A stretch of 64,000 nucleotides of DNA, taken from contig NZ_BMMK01000014.1 in the NCBI RefSeq assembly GCF_014645795.1, positions 1-64,000 of the forward strand, written 5' to 3'. This DNA is from Longimycelium tulufanense. Lineage in GTDB: Bacteria > Actinomycetota > Actinomycetes > Mycobacteriales > Pseudonocardiaceae. Position 1 is the first letter of the stretch; every line of letters begins with the position of its first letter. This document shows positions 16,311-26,175 of the stretch, piece by piece. Made by a program: the position numbers and the translations under genes. The notes under the pieces are model-generated. The model was not told the origin of the DNA. It did not search any database and saw only the letters and a program-made list of their open reading frames with translations.

Positions 16311-16661
16311 TCAGCTCTCCCCGTCCCTGCGTTCTTCGTCCTTGAGCTCTTCCAACACGACATCCAGCCGCTCGAACCGCTCCGACCACGACCGCTCGTA
16401 CTTCGTCACCCAGTCGTAGATGGGCTTGAGGGCATGGCCGTTGAGCCGGTACAGCCGCTGCCGCCCCTCGTCGCGCACGTCGACCGCTCCCACCGCCCGG
16501 AGCACCCGCAGGTGCTTGGACACCTGCGGCTGGGTCAGCCCGAGCAGGCGTGCCAGGTCGTTCACCGGCCGCTCCCCGCCGGCGAGGAGGTCCAGGATCT
16601 GCCGGCGCCGGGGTTCGGCCACCGCGTTGAACGCATCCGTCGTCGTCGCTGCCCGTGCCAC
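16311..16661 (-). CDS. ArsR-family regulator
   Basis: Winged-helix repressor of 116 residues: TTDAFNAVAEPRRRQILDLL, GERPVNDLARLLGLTQPQVS, KHLRVLRAVGAVDVRDEGRQ. No metal-binding Cys pair is visible, fitting the SRPBCC-linked subgroup. GTG at 16661 is preferred: the ATG at 16673 lies inside a strong -10 (TATGAT), and the GTG is seven bases after it, so a leaderless transcript begins at or near it. Leads an operon with the SRPBCC gene. Confidence 0.87.
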   Translation of the reverse strand: MARAATTTDAFNAVAEPRRRQILDLLAGGERPVNDLARLLGLTQPQVSKHLRVLRAVGAVDVRDEGRQRLYRLNGHALKPIYDWVTKYERSWSERFERLDVVLEELKDEERRDGES

Positions 16662-16668
16662 GGCCCGA

Positions 16669-16696
16669 ATCATATTCCCATATAGGCATGTGTCAA
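16669..16696 (-). promoter_or_regulatory. consensus promoter of the ArsR-SRPBCC operon
   Basis: On the minus strand TTGACA (16696-16691), 16-base spacer, TATGAT (16674-16669): both boxes nearly match the housekeeping consensus, rare in this GC-rich window. The spacer contains ATGCCTATATGGGAA, where an ArsR operator could lie. Confidence 0.7.
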
Positions 16697-16784
16697 TCGG
16701 CCGATCGTGAACCGGCTTGAAAATGGCAGTTCAGCAGGGTTGTATCCGGGTGTGACCCGGCACCTTGTGGGGGCCGTTGAGGAC

Positions 16785-16811
16785 CTGGCACTCTCCTAGG
16801 TAGAGTGCTAG
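16785..16811. promoter_or_regulatory. CIRCE element (HrcA operator)
   Basis: CTGGCACTC-TCCTAGGTA-GAGTGCTAG: the 9-9-9 CIRCE inverted repeat with one mismatch from the TTAGCACTC/GAGTGCTAA consensus core. It lies 102 bases before groES, so HrcA is expected to repress groES-groEL until heat shock. No hrcA gene is in the window. Confidence 0.93.
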
Positions 16812-16913
16812 TCGCACGGCGCCGGCCCGCCCCGGCACCCGCGACGGCGGGGTGGCAGGAGCCGTCGGTACCTGCCAACGCTTCGAAGACCCCAGAAGGT
16901 GGAGGTCACACCG

Positions 16914-17210
16914 GTGAGCGTGAAGATCAAGCCGCTCGAGGACAAGCTCCTCGTCCAGGCCAGCGAGGCTGAGAACACGACGGCGTCCGGCCTCGTCATC
17001 CCGGACACGGCCAAGGAGAAGCCCCAGGAGGGCGAGGTCCTGGCGGTGGGCCCGGGTCGCGTGGACGACAAGGGCAACCGCGTCCCGATGGACGTGAAGG
17101 TGGGCGACACCGTCATCTACTCCAAGTACGGCGGCACCGAGGTCAAGTACAACGGCGACGAGTACCTGATCCTGTCCGCCCGTGATGTGCTGGCCGTCGT
17201 CGAGAAGTGA
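16914..17210 (+). CDS. groES: co-chaperonin GroES
   Basis: GroES, 98 residues, cap of the GroEL folding chamber. [12 protein letters not shown], the mobile loop [19 protein letters not shown] and [19 protein letters not shown] are all standard. GTG at 16914 has GAAGGTGGAGG upstream. Downstream groEL is separated by a very strong hairpin (17229-17270). Confidence 0.97.
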   Translation: MSVKIKPLEDKLLVQASEAENTTASGLVIPDTAKEKPQEGEVLAVGPGRVDDKGNRVPMDVKVGDTVIYSKYGGTEVKYNGDEYLILSARDVLAVVEK

Positions 17211-17228
17211 CGACCCGCTGACAGCGTG

Positions 17229-17270
17229 AACCGCCCCGGCGGCCCCGGACCCGGGGCCGCCGGGGCGGTT
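17229..17270. other. perfect 20-bp inverted repeat between groES and groEL
   Basis: AACCGCCCCGGCGGCCCCGG and its exact complement are separated by only two bases. It lies 18 bases after the groES stop and 30 before the groEL ATG. It could be a partial terminator, an RNA processing site or a stabiliser that sets the groES:groEL ratio. Confidence 0.85.
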
Positions 17271-17288
17271 GCGTGCGTGGGGAGCTAG

Positions 17289-18926
<1,638 letters not shown>

Positions 18927-18978
18927 CCCGGCCGTTCGCGGAACCCTTCCGCGGTGGCCACGGCCACCAAGGTCCGTT

Positions 18979-19022
18979 CGAGGGGGCCGGCTCGCGTCAC
19001 GCGGGCCGGCCCCCTCGGTTTT
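18979..19022 (+). terminator. terminator of groES-groEL
   Basis: CGAGGGGGCCGGC/GCCGGCCCCCTCG forms a perfect 13-bp stem with a 13-base loop, followed by GTTTT. The 250 bases to the next gene hold no ORF I can support, only a CCGGAA/TTCCGG hairpin at 19244-19262, which may end the opposing minus-strand gene. Confidence 0.88.
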
Positions 19023-19275
19023 CGGCAGCGCGGCGGTATCCGCCCCTTGGCGGCTGGCACTGTCGCGGGCAGGCTCGACCACCGGTCCGGTGTGGACGTT
19101 CGTTCACCCGACTGATTCACCAGAACAGGGTGTTTCGACTAAACGGAGAGTCACGGGCGGACGGTGTCGAACCGGCCCGATTTGATCGATTTCATCTGAT
19201 AATTCGGGATCTTTTCGGTCGGTGCTGTCGATCTACCGACACGCCGGAAATCACTCTTCCGGTACAACGTGGGAC

Positions 19276-19635
19276 CTAGGAAGATCCCTGTGGGGGACCT
19301 GTCGGTGGTGGCTGGTCCGATGGCTGCGACATCGACGCCTGCGTCGCGGGGATGGGACGCGCCTGCAGGTACGCCACGGTCTTGCCGGTGGCGAACCACA
19401 GCAGCACGCTCAACGGCTGGAAGAAGAGGGCCAGCAGGACCCAGAGAGCCTGCTCGCCGCCGCCCAGTGGGGAGCGGGACACGCTGACGATCGTCACGAC
19501 GACCAGGACGACGTAGACGATCAGGCTGACGAGGCCGAACAGCCCGACGACCACGCCGATGCGCTGGTCCAGCTCGGCCGCGACGCTCCGGACGAGGTCC
19601 GTCCACAACGGGGCGGCCGTGCTCGAGCTCAACAT
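19276..19635 (-). CDS. PLDc_N-like membrane protein
   Basis: 119-residue protein with two transmembrane helices: GVVVGLFGLVSLIVYVVLVV (about 27-48) and ALWVLLALFFQPLSVLLWFA (about 63-82), then TGK and a Pro/Gln-rich tail. The second-helix pattern W-x-L-x(5)-P-x(3)-L-x-W-F-x-x-G-K is that of the phospholipase D N-terminal (PLDc_N) domain, often a stand-alone small membrane protein in actinobacteria. Function is unknown. Confidence 0.72.
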   Translation of the reverse strand: MLSSSTAAPLWTDLVRSVAAELDQRIGVVVGLFGLVSLIVYVVLVVVTIVSVSRSPLGGGEQALWVLLALFFQPLSVLLWFATGKTVAYLQARPIPATQASMSQPSDQPPPTGPPQGSS

Positions 19636-20063
19636 GGGGCCTCCTTCCCCATCGGCTCACCGAAGATCAAGACGGCGGGTTTGGTACCGGCTCCGCGGCG
19701 TCCTCGTGTGCCACGTCGAGCACTTGACGGATGCTGGGCGCCAGGGCGTGCCGACCAGCCGCAGCCCGATGGCTTCCTGCGAGGTCTCTGGCCGGGACCT
19801 GTGCGGGTTTCGGAGCTCAGGTGCTGCGTTGCCGGACGCATCGGTGCCTCGTCCGACGGGATGCTTGGGTGGAGAGAGCCGTGTTGGCCCGCCCCATCAC
19901 CGCGTTCTCCCGCCCGGTGAAGCACACCTGCACCCGACACACCTGCTCGGGCTCTGCGGTCACCGACGTTGGACACGAGGAGGGGGCGCCGCCAGACCGA
20001 CGTCGCCCCCTCCCCGCCCGCTGCCCGGCCCAGGGCTGCCCCCCCGACGAGCCCCGGACAGGT
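19636..20063. other. intergenic stretch with hairpin, no supported gene
   Basis: Short frames occur on both strands but none has a convincing start or domain. A hairpin GGAGGGGGCG/CGCCCCCTCC (about 19978-20012) lies 52 bases past the whiB3 stop on the minus strand and is its likely terminator. Confidence 0.5.
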
Positions 20064-20360
20064 TCAGCGCAGCGCAAGCTGCCGCTTGCGGGCCTTGATG
20101 ATCGAGTCCCGTTCCGATTCGGACAAACCGCCCCAGATGCCATAGGGCTCCTGGACGGCCAATGCGTGTTTCCGGCACTGCTCGAGTACCGGACAGCGTT
20201 GACAGATCGCTTTCGCCCGTGCCTCCCGACGAGCGCGCGCTGGCCCCCGCTCGCCGTCGGGATGGAAGAAAAAGGCGCTGTCCATACCTCGGCAGGAACC
20301 GCGAAGCTGCCAGTCCCAGAGGTCCGCATTGGGTCCGGGGAGCCGCCGAGTGTCAGCCAC
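20064..20360 (-). CDS. whiB3: WhiB3-type iron-sulfur regulator
   Basis: 98-residue WhiB protein. LPGPNADLWDWQLRGSCRGM, FFHPDGERG, CQRCPVLEQC (the C-x2-C-x5-C of the 4Fe-4S cluster, with the first Cys in GSCRG) and EPYGIWGGLSESER follow M. tuberculosis WhiB3 closely. WhiB3 senses redox and NO and works with the primary sigma factor. GTG at 20360 has AGGAGG upstream; the open frame to 20540 lacks conservation. The position near groEL1 and sigD matches Rv3416. Confidence 0.92.
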   Translation of the reverse strand: MADTRRLPGPNADLWDWQLRGSCRGMDSAFFFHPDGERGPARARREARAKAICQRCPVLEQCRKHALAVQEPYGIWGGLSESERDSIIKARKRQLALR

Positions 20361-20560
20361 CGCGACCACCTCCTCACCGCCTGATCGGTGCCCCACCTGT
20401 CGCTGGTTGCCGCGCCAACGAGACCTCACCGTAGAACCGCGCCAAAACTTGTTCAAGAGGAAGCGGGGCAGTCGTTGTTCAATCGATCGGCCCAGTCGCT
20501 GCGCCGGACGGGGGCCGTATCCGGTCACCCGGGTTGCCACCCGGCCGGGGCACCCGGAAC

Positions 20561-21697
20561 ATGTCCGCCGTGATGACGCAGCCGGACACGCACCACGGGG
20601 TGACGGCTGACGGGACCCCCGACTACGTCGCGGAACCGGCCGCGGAGGAGATCGCCGCCCATGCCGGTGAGCCCCGGCTCAGCGTGGCCGCCGTCGCGCG
20701 CCGCCTCGGCGTCGCGCCCGCGACCCTGCGCACCTGGGACCGCCGGTACGGGCTCGGGCCCAGCGACCACACCAGCGGGCGGCACCGCCGCTACGGCCCA
20801 CAGGACGTCGCCCGCCTGGAGCTGATGCAACGCGCGTTGCTGCGCGGCGCCTCCCCGGCCGAGGCCGCGCGGTACGCGCTGACCGCGCCGCTCCCGTCGC
20901 TGCAGGTCGCCACGTCGCTGGTCGGGGAGCCGCCGCAGGAGGCCGCCGCACCGCCCGTGAGCGCGGAGCCGCTGCTGCTCGCCGGTGGCGAGGAGGACGA
21001 GCAGGAGGGCGCGGGGATCCGGGTCGGGGGACGGGTGCTCCGGCTGCCCGGGGCCGGCCGCCGGGCACGCGGGCTGGGCCGGGCCGCGCTGGCGATGGAC
21101 GCGGCGGCGGCGCTGCGCCTGATCAGCGACGCGATCGCCGAGGACGGGGTGGTGTCCACCTGGGACGGCGTGATCCGGCCGGTGGTCTGTGCCGTGGGGG
21201 AGCGCTGGGAACACTCCGGTGCCGGGATCGCGGTTGGTCACATGCTCGACGAATGTGTGGTCACGGCGCTGTCCCGGGCGACCGCGAGTGCCCCGCCGCC
21301 GCGCAACCCCAGGCCCGTACTGCTGGCGTGCATGCCGGACGAGCAGCACAGCCTCCCGATCAAGGCGCTCGGCGCCGAGCTGGCACTGCGTGGAGTGGGC
21401 ACGTTGACGCTGGGTGCGGCCGTACCACCGGACGCGCTGGCCGCGGCCGTGCGTCGGACCGCGCCGGCGGCGGTGGTCCTCTGGGCACACCTGCCGCGCA
21501 ACGCCAACCCCGACCTGCTTACCGCGCTGCCCCGGCCCCGGCAGCGGGTGCGCGTGTTCGCCGGCGGGCCCGGCTGGGAACCGGTCCTGCTGCCGAGCCA
21601 GATCGAGCTGCTCTACGGCCTCGGCTCCGCCGCGGATCGGCTGGAGCAGACGGTGGTGGGGGTCGGCGGCGTCGCCACCGGCGCCGCGCGCTCCTGA
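20561..21697 (+). CDS. MerR-type regulator with B12-binding-like domains
   Basis: 378 residues: MerR HTH (RLSVAAVARRLGVAPATLRT, RRYGLGPSDHTSGRHRRYG), a linker, a four-helix cap (WDGVIRPVVCAVGERWEHSG) and a Rossmann-type domain (VLLACMPDEQHSLPIKALGA). This is the layout of CarH/LitR photoreceptor-repressors. The lower-ligand His is present in DEQHSL, but the cap motif reads W-x9-GH instead of W-x9-EH, so B12 binding may be altered or lost. ATG 20561 is chosen; ATG 20573 is possible, no clear RBS. It diverges from whiB3. Confidence 0.82.
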   Translation: MSAVMTQPDTHHGVTADGTPDYVAEPAAEEIAAHAGEPRLSVAAVARRLGVAPATLRTWDRRYGLGPSDHTSGRHRRYGPQDVARLELMQRALLRGASPAEAARYALTAPLPSLQVATSLVGEPPQEAAAPPVSAEPLLLAGGEEDEQEGAGIRVGGRVLRLPGAGRRARGLGRAALAMDAAAALRLISDAIAEDGVVSTWDGVIRPVVCAVGERWEHSGAGIAVGHMLDECVVTALSRATASAPPPRNPRPVLLACMPDEQHSLPIKALGAELALRGVGTLTLGAAVPPDALAAAVRRTAPAAVVLWAHLPRNANPDLLTALPRPRQRVRVFAGGPGWEPVLLPSQIELLYGLGSAADRLEQTVVGVGGVATGAARS

Positions 21698-21910
21698 TTT
21701 CCCGGGTATCTGTGCTGAATCTCGACGCGGTCACGCGTGCCCACTGAAAGTGCGGACTCGAAGTGTGAACCGTAGCAGTGAGTTCGGGAAGTGGCCATTC
21801 GCGGCCGCCTGTCGAGCTCGGGTGGAGAACAGAGCGGAATTAAATTGCATTCCGCGGGGCCGTTGCTCTCGCCGCGCTGGCCGAGTACGCCCGCCAAAGT
21901 CCCCCTTGTC

Positions 21911-22104
21911 TTCCATGTCCTTCGACTTCCAGGCACATGCCTTCTCGGGTGCTGGGCCTCCCAGGACGCTTGACTTCCGGGTGTCTCGACCGCCGGGCAA
22001 CTCGCTCTTCAGGTGCGACTCGCCTTCCCACAGCTGGTCATTCCGGGTGCCTTGCCCCTCGGGTGCTTCGCCGCCCGGGCAACTTGTCTTCCAGGAAAGG
22101 TGGC
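21911..22104. repeat. degenerate tandem array of 16-17 bp units
   Basis: About twelve successive units such as TTCCATGTCCTTCGAC, TCCCAGGACGCTTGAC, TTCCGGGTGTCTCGACC, TTCAGGTGCGACTCGCC, TTCCGGGTGCCTTGCC, CCTCGGGTGCTTCGCC and GCCCGGGCAACTTGTC follow head to tail. A rough consensus is TTCCGGGTGCCTCGCC. It lies in the 719-base gap between the MerR gene and the Rv3415c-like gene, outside any supported ORF. Confidence 0.7.
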
Positions 22105-22416
22105 AGGCTCAGATAATGGTGGTTGGAAATATCCGGCGGGATGGCTGGATAGCCATCAATGCAACCGAGAACTGCAAATGTAGAGGTGATGGGGGCGGGT
22201 CGGGTGGTCCGCCCCACCGTTCCGTCAGGATTCCGACTGTGCGAGCGCCGGTATCGGACTCGTGGCCAGTGGCGATTTCGTTGGCCAGGCCCATGGAAAA
22301 TCCTGTCGGGTTGCCGTCGGTGGTGCCGGGCCACACCCGGCGCGGCGGTGGCGGCGAGCGGCGTCGGCCGGCCAGGTCAATCCCCGGCCGCGGCACCGGC
22401 CACCGACAATGCGGGG

Positions 22417-23295
22417 ATGGTGGACCTGCGGCGAGCTGCGTTCGGCGATCGGCCTGACCTCGACGTCTCCGCCGCCACCTTCGACCCCGACCCGTGGCGC
22501 CGCTGGCTCGCCGCCGTCGCCCTCGGCGGCCAGGGCCGCTACGCCGCCGCCACCGCCCTCCTCCACCCCCTGTCCAGACACCACGACCCCGTCATCGCCG
22601 CGCTTGCGGCGACGGCGCTCTCCTCCCACCGCCGCCAACTCGGCGCGCACGCCCCGGCACGCGTCCTGGACGCCCTCGCCCTCAGCCGGATCGCCGAGAT
22701 CCCACCATCCCGCCTTCGCGCCAGCACCGACCCGGACTCGGTGGACGCTGCGGGTGCCCGGGTCGACGCCCTTCTCGGCTTGGCTGCCGACGCCATCGGC
22801 CTCGGACGCCTCACCGAGGCCCGGCGGCTGCACGAGGCCGCGACCCGCGCCGCGGATCCCGCGGCCTGGCGCCCCGCGGTCCGCGTGGGCTGGGTCGCCG
22901 CCGAGATCGAGCTGGCCTCCGGCCGCCCGGATGCCGCGATCCACTCCGCCGAACGAGTGATTCCTGTGGCCGAGGAAGCCCCCTCGACCCGGCATCGGGC
23001 CAAGTCCGCGCTCGTCCTGGGCACCGCGCTCGCCACCGCCGACGCACCCGCGGCGACTACCGCTCTCGACCGCGCGCTCGGGTGGGCGTCCCGCTTCGGT
23101 CTCCTCCCGCTGCTGTGGCCATCCGCGCTGGTCAGAGCGGATTTATCGGACACCGGGGAAGCCGCCGCGCTGCGTCGCGACGCCGCCGCTGCCCTGCGCG
23201 AGATACTTCGCAGATCTGATTCGGACGGAAGGCTGTTCGCGGCGGCCTCCCCCTGGTTACCCTCGGGTTTGCTCCGTTCCGGTGACCCACCCTGA
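22417..23295 (+). CDS. Rv3415c-like helical-repeat protein
   Basis: 292-residue soluble protein, Ala-rich and helical, with a TPR-like rhythm (GRYAAATALLHPLSRHHDPV, GRLTEARRLHEAATRAADPA, GRPDAAIHSAERVIPVAEEA). Its place between whiB3 and sigD matches M. tuberculosis Rv3415c, of unknown function. ATG at 22417 follows GACAAT by six bases, suggesting a leaderless start. Upstream in-frame sequence to 22159 lacks coding character. Confidence 0.8.
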   Translation: MVDLRRAAFGDRPDLDVSAATFDPDPWRRWLAAVALGGQGRYAAATALLHPLSRHHDPVIAALAATALSSHRRQLGAHAPARVLDALALSRIAEIPPSRLRASTDPDSVDAAGARVDALLGLAADAIGLGRLTEARRLHEAATRAADPAAWRPAVRVGWVAAEIELASGRPDAAIHSAERVIPVAEEAPSTRHRAKSALVLGTALATADAPAATTALDRALGWASRFGLLPLLWPSALVRADLSDTGEAAALRRDAAAALREILRRSDSDGRLFAAASPWLPSGLLRSGDPP

Positions 23296-23406
23296 ACGGG
23301 CGGCGATTCGATCCTTGACGGATTAAGTACCGGATCGTGTCAAGGTCGGGGCTCCGGCGTCCGATAGGGGAGTTGGAACGTCACTCGGCTGCAGGAAGGA
23401 GTCCCC

Positions 23407-24003
23407 GTGACGACGGTCCTGATCTGCGATGACCGGCGCAGCGTCCGGGAGGGCCTCACCCGTGTCATGTCGGCCGTACCGGGGGTGAGCAGGATCGACT
23501 GCGTGGCGCACGGTGACGAGTTGCTGGCGCGCTACTCCCGGCAGCCGGTCGATGTCGTCCTGGTGGGCACGCAGCGCGCGGTGCCGACGGGGGTGGAAGC
23601 GACCAGGCGGCTGGTCTCCGCGCACCCGCAGGCCAACGTGATCGTGTTCGGCGCACCGGACGACGCCGGCAGCATCGCCGCCGCGATCGCCGGCGGCGCC
23701 CGTGGCTACCTCCGCTGGGACGCCTCTCGCCCGGAGCTGGTCGCCGCCCTCGCCCACACCCTCGCCAGCACCTCGGTGCCCGCCCCGCGACAGCCCTCCG
23801 ACCCCGGCGTGCAGCTCACCGAGCGGGAGCTGCAGGTCCTGCGGGGGATGAGCCAGGGCAAGAGCAACGGACAGATCGGCCGCGAGCTGTACCTGTCCGA
23901 GGACACCGTGAAGACCCACGCCCGCCGGCTGTTCCGCAAGCTCGGCGTGCGGGACCGCGCCCAGGCCGTCGCACACGGCTTCCGACGCGGCCTGGTCTCC
24001 TGA
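23407..24003 (+). CDS. BldM-like atypical response regulator
   Basis: 198 residues: receiver domain (MTTVLICDDRRSVREGL) plus LuxR HTH (LTERELQVLRGMSQGKSNGQ, LSEDTVKTHARRLFRKLGVR), closest to Streptomyces BldM. The phospho-acceptor Asp is Gly54 (VLVGTQ), and the conserved Lys and Thr of the pocket are also replaced (GYLRWDAS, VFGAPD), so phosphorylation is unlikely. BldM-type proteins act as dimers or heterodimers with WhiI in development. An RBS AGGAAGGAG precedes GTG 23407. A CTTGAC...GTCAAG dyad at 23314-23344 lies in its promoter region. Confidence 0.87.
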   Translation: MTTVLICDDRRSVREGLTRVMSAVPGVSRIDCVAHGDELLARYSRQPVDVVLVGTQRAVPTGVEATRRLVSAHPQANVIVFGAPDDAGSIAAAIAGGARGYLRWDASRPELVAALAHTLASTSVPAPRQPSDPGVQLTERELQVLRGMSQGKSNGQIGRELYLSEDTVKTHARRLFRKLGVRDRAQAVAHGFRRGLVS

Positions 24004-24013
24004 CCCGACCCGC

Positions 24014-24035
24014 CCGGGCGGTATGAACCGCCCGG
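24014..24035 (+). terminator. hairpin after the BldM-like gene
   Basis: CCGGGCGGT-ATGA-ACCGCCCGG, a perfect 9-bp stem eleven bases past the stop, without a T-run. Confidence 0.65.
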
Positions 24036-24530
24036 ACAAGGTCACCATCCGATCACTCGGTGGTGTCCGGGTTCACCCCACACAACGGGGACCCCTTTCG
24101 GGGTGGACCGCGGGCATCGCGTGCGGGTACCGAGTGGGGCGTCGGCCCGACCGTCAGTGTTGATCCGGACGGCGGCGGCGTCCCGGTCGGTTGACCGGCA
24201 TTCACCTAGCCGTGTGGCAGATCGCACACCGGCTCGGTCCACCCCACTCCGGGGTCGCCGAGCCGGTGCCGACTGTGGCCGGACTGCTCGGTTCTGGGCT
24301 TCGCTGCGCACCTTGTCGCCGCGATGCTCGCTCCGCCCGTCACCTCGCTGTCACACATTGATCCATGTGAGCGGCATCGCACCCGGCGTCCGGGTGCTGA
24401 TCCGCGCCCGACATCCGACCTGTCAGCGCTGCCCGGTACGGTGAGGGCTCGGCCGGCAACAGGCGGGCAACCACCTCGCGCCGGTCGTTCGTCGGTCCGC
24501 CTACACGTAACACCAGGGCTGCTGTCTGCG
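24036..24530. other. long leader/promoter region of sigD with a two-part hairpin
   Basis: No gene is supported here. CACCGGCTCGG (24227-24237) pairs with CCGAGCCGGTG (24258-24268); inside, ACCCC/GGGGT forms a second stem. A shorter GGGGACCCCTTTCGGGGT structure lies at about 24087. Either could end transcription or fold in the sigD leader. Confidence 0.5.
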
Positions 24531-25103
24531 ATGACCAACTCGGGGGACGGGCTGGACGCCGTCGTCGGCGCCGCCGTCGAAGGCGACCGCCAGGCGATCG
24601 AGCGTCTGCTGGCGACGATCCGGCCCCTGGTGGTGCGGTACTGCCGTGCCCGAGTTGGTAGGCAGGAGAGGTCGTTCGCCTCCGCGGACGACGTCGCCCA
24701 GGAGGTGTGTCTCGCCGTGCTCACGGCGTTGCCGAGCTATCGCGACCAGGGGCGGCCGTTCCTGGCGTTCGTCTACGGCATCGCCGCGCACAAGGTGGCG
24801 GACGCCCACCGCTCCGCCGCGCGCAACCGGTCCGAGCCGGTCCCGGAGGTGCCCGACGCCCCGGAGCTGGGCGCCGGCCCCGAGCAGCGCGCGATGCAGG
24901 GCGAGCTCTCCGAGCGCATGGCACACCTGTTGCGGGTCCTCCCGCCGAAGCAGCGCGAGATCCTGCTGCTGCGGGTGGTGGTCGGGCTGTCCGCCGAGGA
25001 GACCGCCGAGGCGGTGGGCTCGACCCCCGGTGCGGTGCGGGTGGCCCAGCACCGAGCACTGGCCAGGCTCCGGAGGACGTTGGCCGCGGAGGAGGTGGTC
25101 TGA
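24531..25103 (+). CDS. sigD: ECF sigma factor SigD
   Basis: 190-residue ECF sigma factor. Region 2 lies at about 20-90 (ADDVAQEVCLAVLTALPSYR, PFLAFVYGIAAHKVADAHR), region 4 at about 128-180 (LRVLPPKQREILLLRVVVGL, PGAVRVAQHRALARLRR). Synteny with guaB and the downstream RsdA-like anti-sigma gene identifies it as SigD (Rv3414c). ATG 24531 is the start; the open frame upstream to 24324 is not conserved. Activity should be held in check by the anti-sigma factor starting two bases after its stop. Confidence 0.92.
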   Translation: MTNSGDGLDAVVGAAVEGDRQAIERLLATIRPLVVRYCRARVGRQERSFASADDVAQEVCLAVLTALPSYRDQGRPFLAFVYGIAAHKVADAHRSAARNRSEPVPEVPDAPELGAGPEQRAMQGELSERMAHLLRVLPPKQREILLLRVVVGLSAEETAEAVGSTPGAVRVAQHRALARLRRTLAAEEVV

Positions 25104-25104
25104 A

Positions 25105-26055
25105 GTGGCCCGGCACGACGGTGAGAACGGGGCCGACCGCGGAAGAACCGGCGTCGGCGACGGGCGGCCGGCAGACGGTCCGATGGACCTCGACGACACC
25201 CTGATCGAGTCCGGAGCACCGACCGACCTGTCCGCCCTGCAGGCCGACGACGCGTTGCTCGACATGCTCGGCGGCACCGACCCGGCGCTCACCGGCCGGC
25301 TGGCCGAGCAGGAGCTGAGCGCCCTGCTGCTGTCCTGGCGGCGGGACGTCGACGCCGAGCCGATCGACGAGCTGGTCGACACCGACACCGCGCTGGCCGT
25401 GGTCGCCGCGGCCCGCGCCCCACGCCGCCGGCACCGGCTGCTGGTCCCGCTGGCCAGCGCCGCGGCCGTGCTGGCCATCGCCTTCACCGGCGTCGGCATG
25501 GTGGCCCGCGACGCCCAGCCCGGAGACGCCCTGTGGGGCCTGACCCGGGTGCTCTACTCCGACCACGCCCGCTCCGTGGAGGCCGCCGCCTCGGTCAAGG
25601 CCGACCTGGAGCAGGCCAGGACCCTGCTGGCCAACGGCCGGATCGCCGAGGCGCGCGCCCTGCTCGACCGCGCCGAGACGCAGATCGGCGAGGTCAACAA
25701 CGAGGACGGCAAGCGCGACCTGATGGCCACCCACGGAACGCTGCTGCACGCGATCAACACCGGGCAGCTGCTCCCGCCCGACAGCAGCACCGCCGACTCC
25801 AGCAAGCAGGCCAAGCCACCGACCAGCAGCGGGGACACCGCGACGTCGCAGCCGTCGACCTCCCGCAACCCGCAGCCCCCGCCGGCGACCAGTACGACGC
25901 CGGTCTCGCCCAGCGACCCGTCGAAGCCGACCGGCAGCACGCCGTCCACGACCCCCGGCAGCAGTGGCTCCAAGGACGGCGGCACCAGCGACGGCTCGCG
26001 CAGCAGCCACGGCGAGTCCGGTCAGTCGGACCCCGCCGACGGCGGCGGCAGGTGA
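25105..26055 (+). CDS. rsdA: anti-sigma-D factor RsdA
   Basis: 316-residue single-pass membrane anti-sigma factor. A cytoplasmic N-terminal region (DLSALQADDALLDMLGG, LAEQELSALLLSWRRDVDAE) resembles the SigD-binding part of RsdA. One TM helix is at about 112-136 (LLVPLASAAAVLAIAFTGVG), then an exported segment with heptad-like helices and a Ser/Thr/Pro/Gly-rich tail. GTG 25105 follows the sigD stop by one base, with GGAGGAGG inside the sigD end. Release of SigD would need proteolysis of this protein. Confidence 0.88.
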   Translation: MARHDGENGADRGRTGVGDGRPADGPMDLDDTLIESGAPTDLSALQADDALLDMLGGTDPALTGRLAEQELSALLLSWRRDVDAEPIDELVDTDTALAVVAAARAPRRRHRLLVPLASAAAVLAIAFTGVGMVARDAQPGDALWGLTRVLYSDHARSVEAAASVKADLEQARTLLANGRIAEARALLDRAETQIGEVNNEDGKRDLMATHGTLLHAINTGQLLPPDSSTADSSKQAKPPTSSGDTATSQPSTSRNPQPPPATSTTPVSPSDPSKPTGSTPSTTPGSSGSKDGGTSDGSRSSHGESGQSDPADGGGR

Positions 26056-26175
26056 CCAGCGGGGAGTAGCGCCGGGCGAGTCACGGTGGCCCTGCCGCCC
26101 GCCGGTGGCGGCGCCCCGCCGTCCGTGATCAGCGGCCGCGAGGCCGGGATGACCGAGCGGCCGGGCGGTACCCCG

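Noticed and set aside
8600..16700. Insertion sequence or integrase as carrier of the island
   Set aside because: No transposase, integrase or tRNA attachment site is visible; only the shared hairpin copies lie near the edges.
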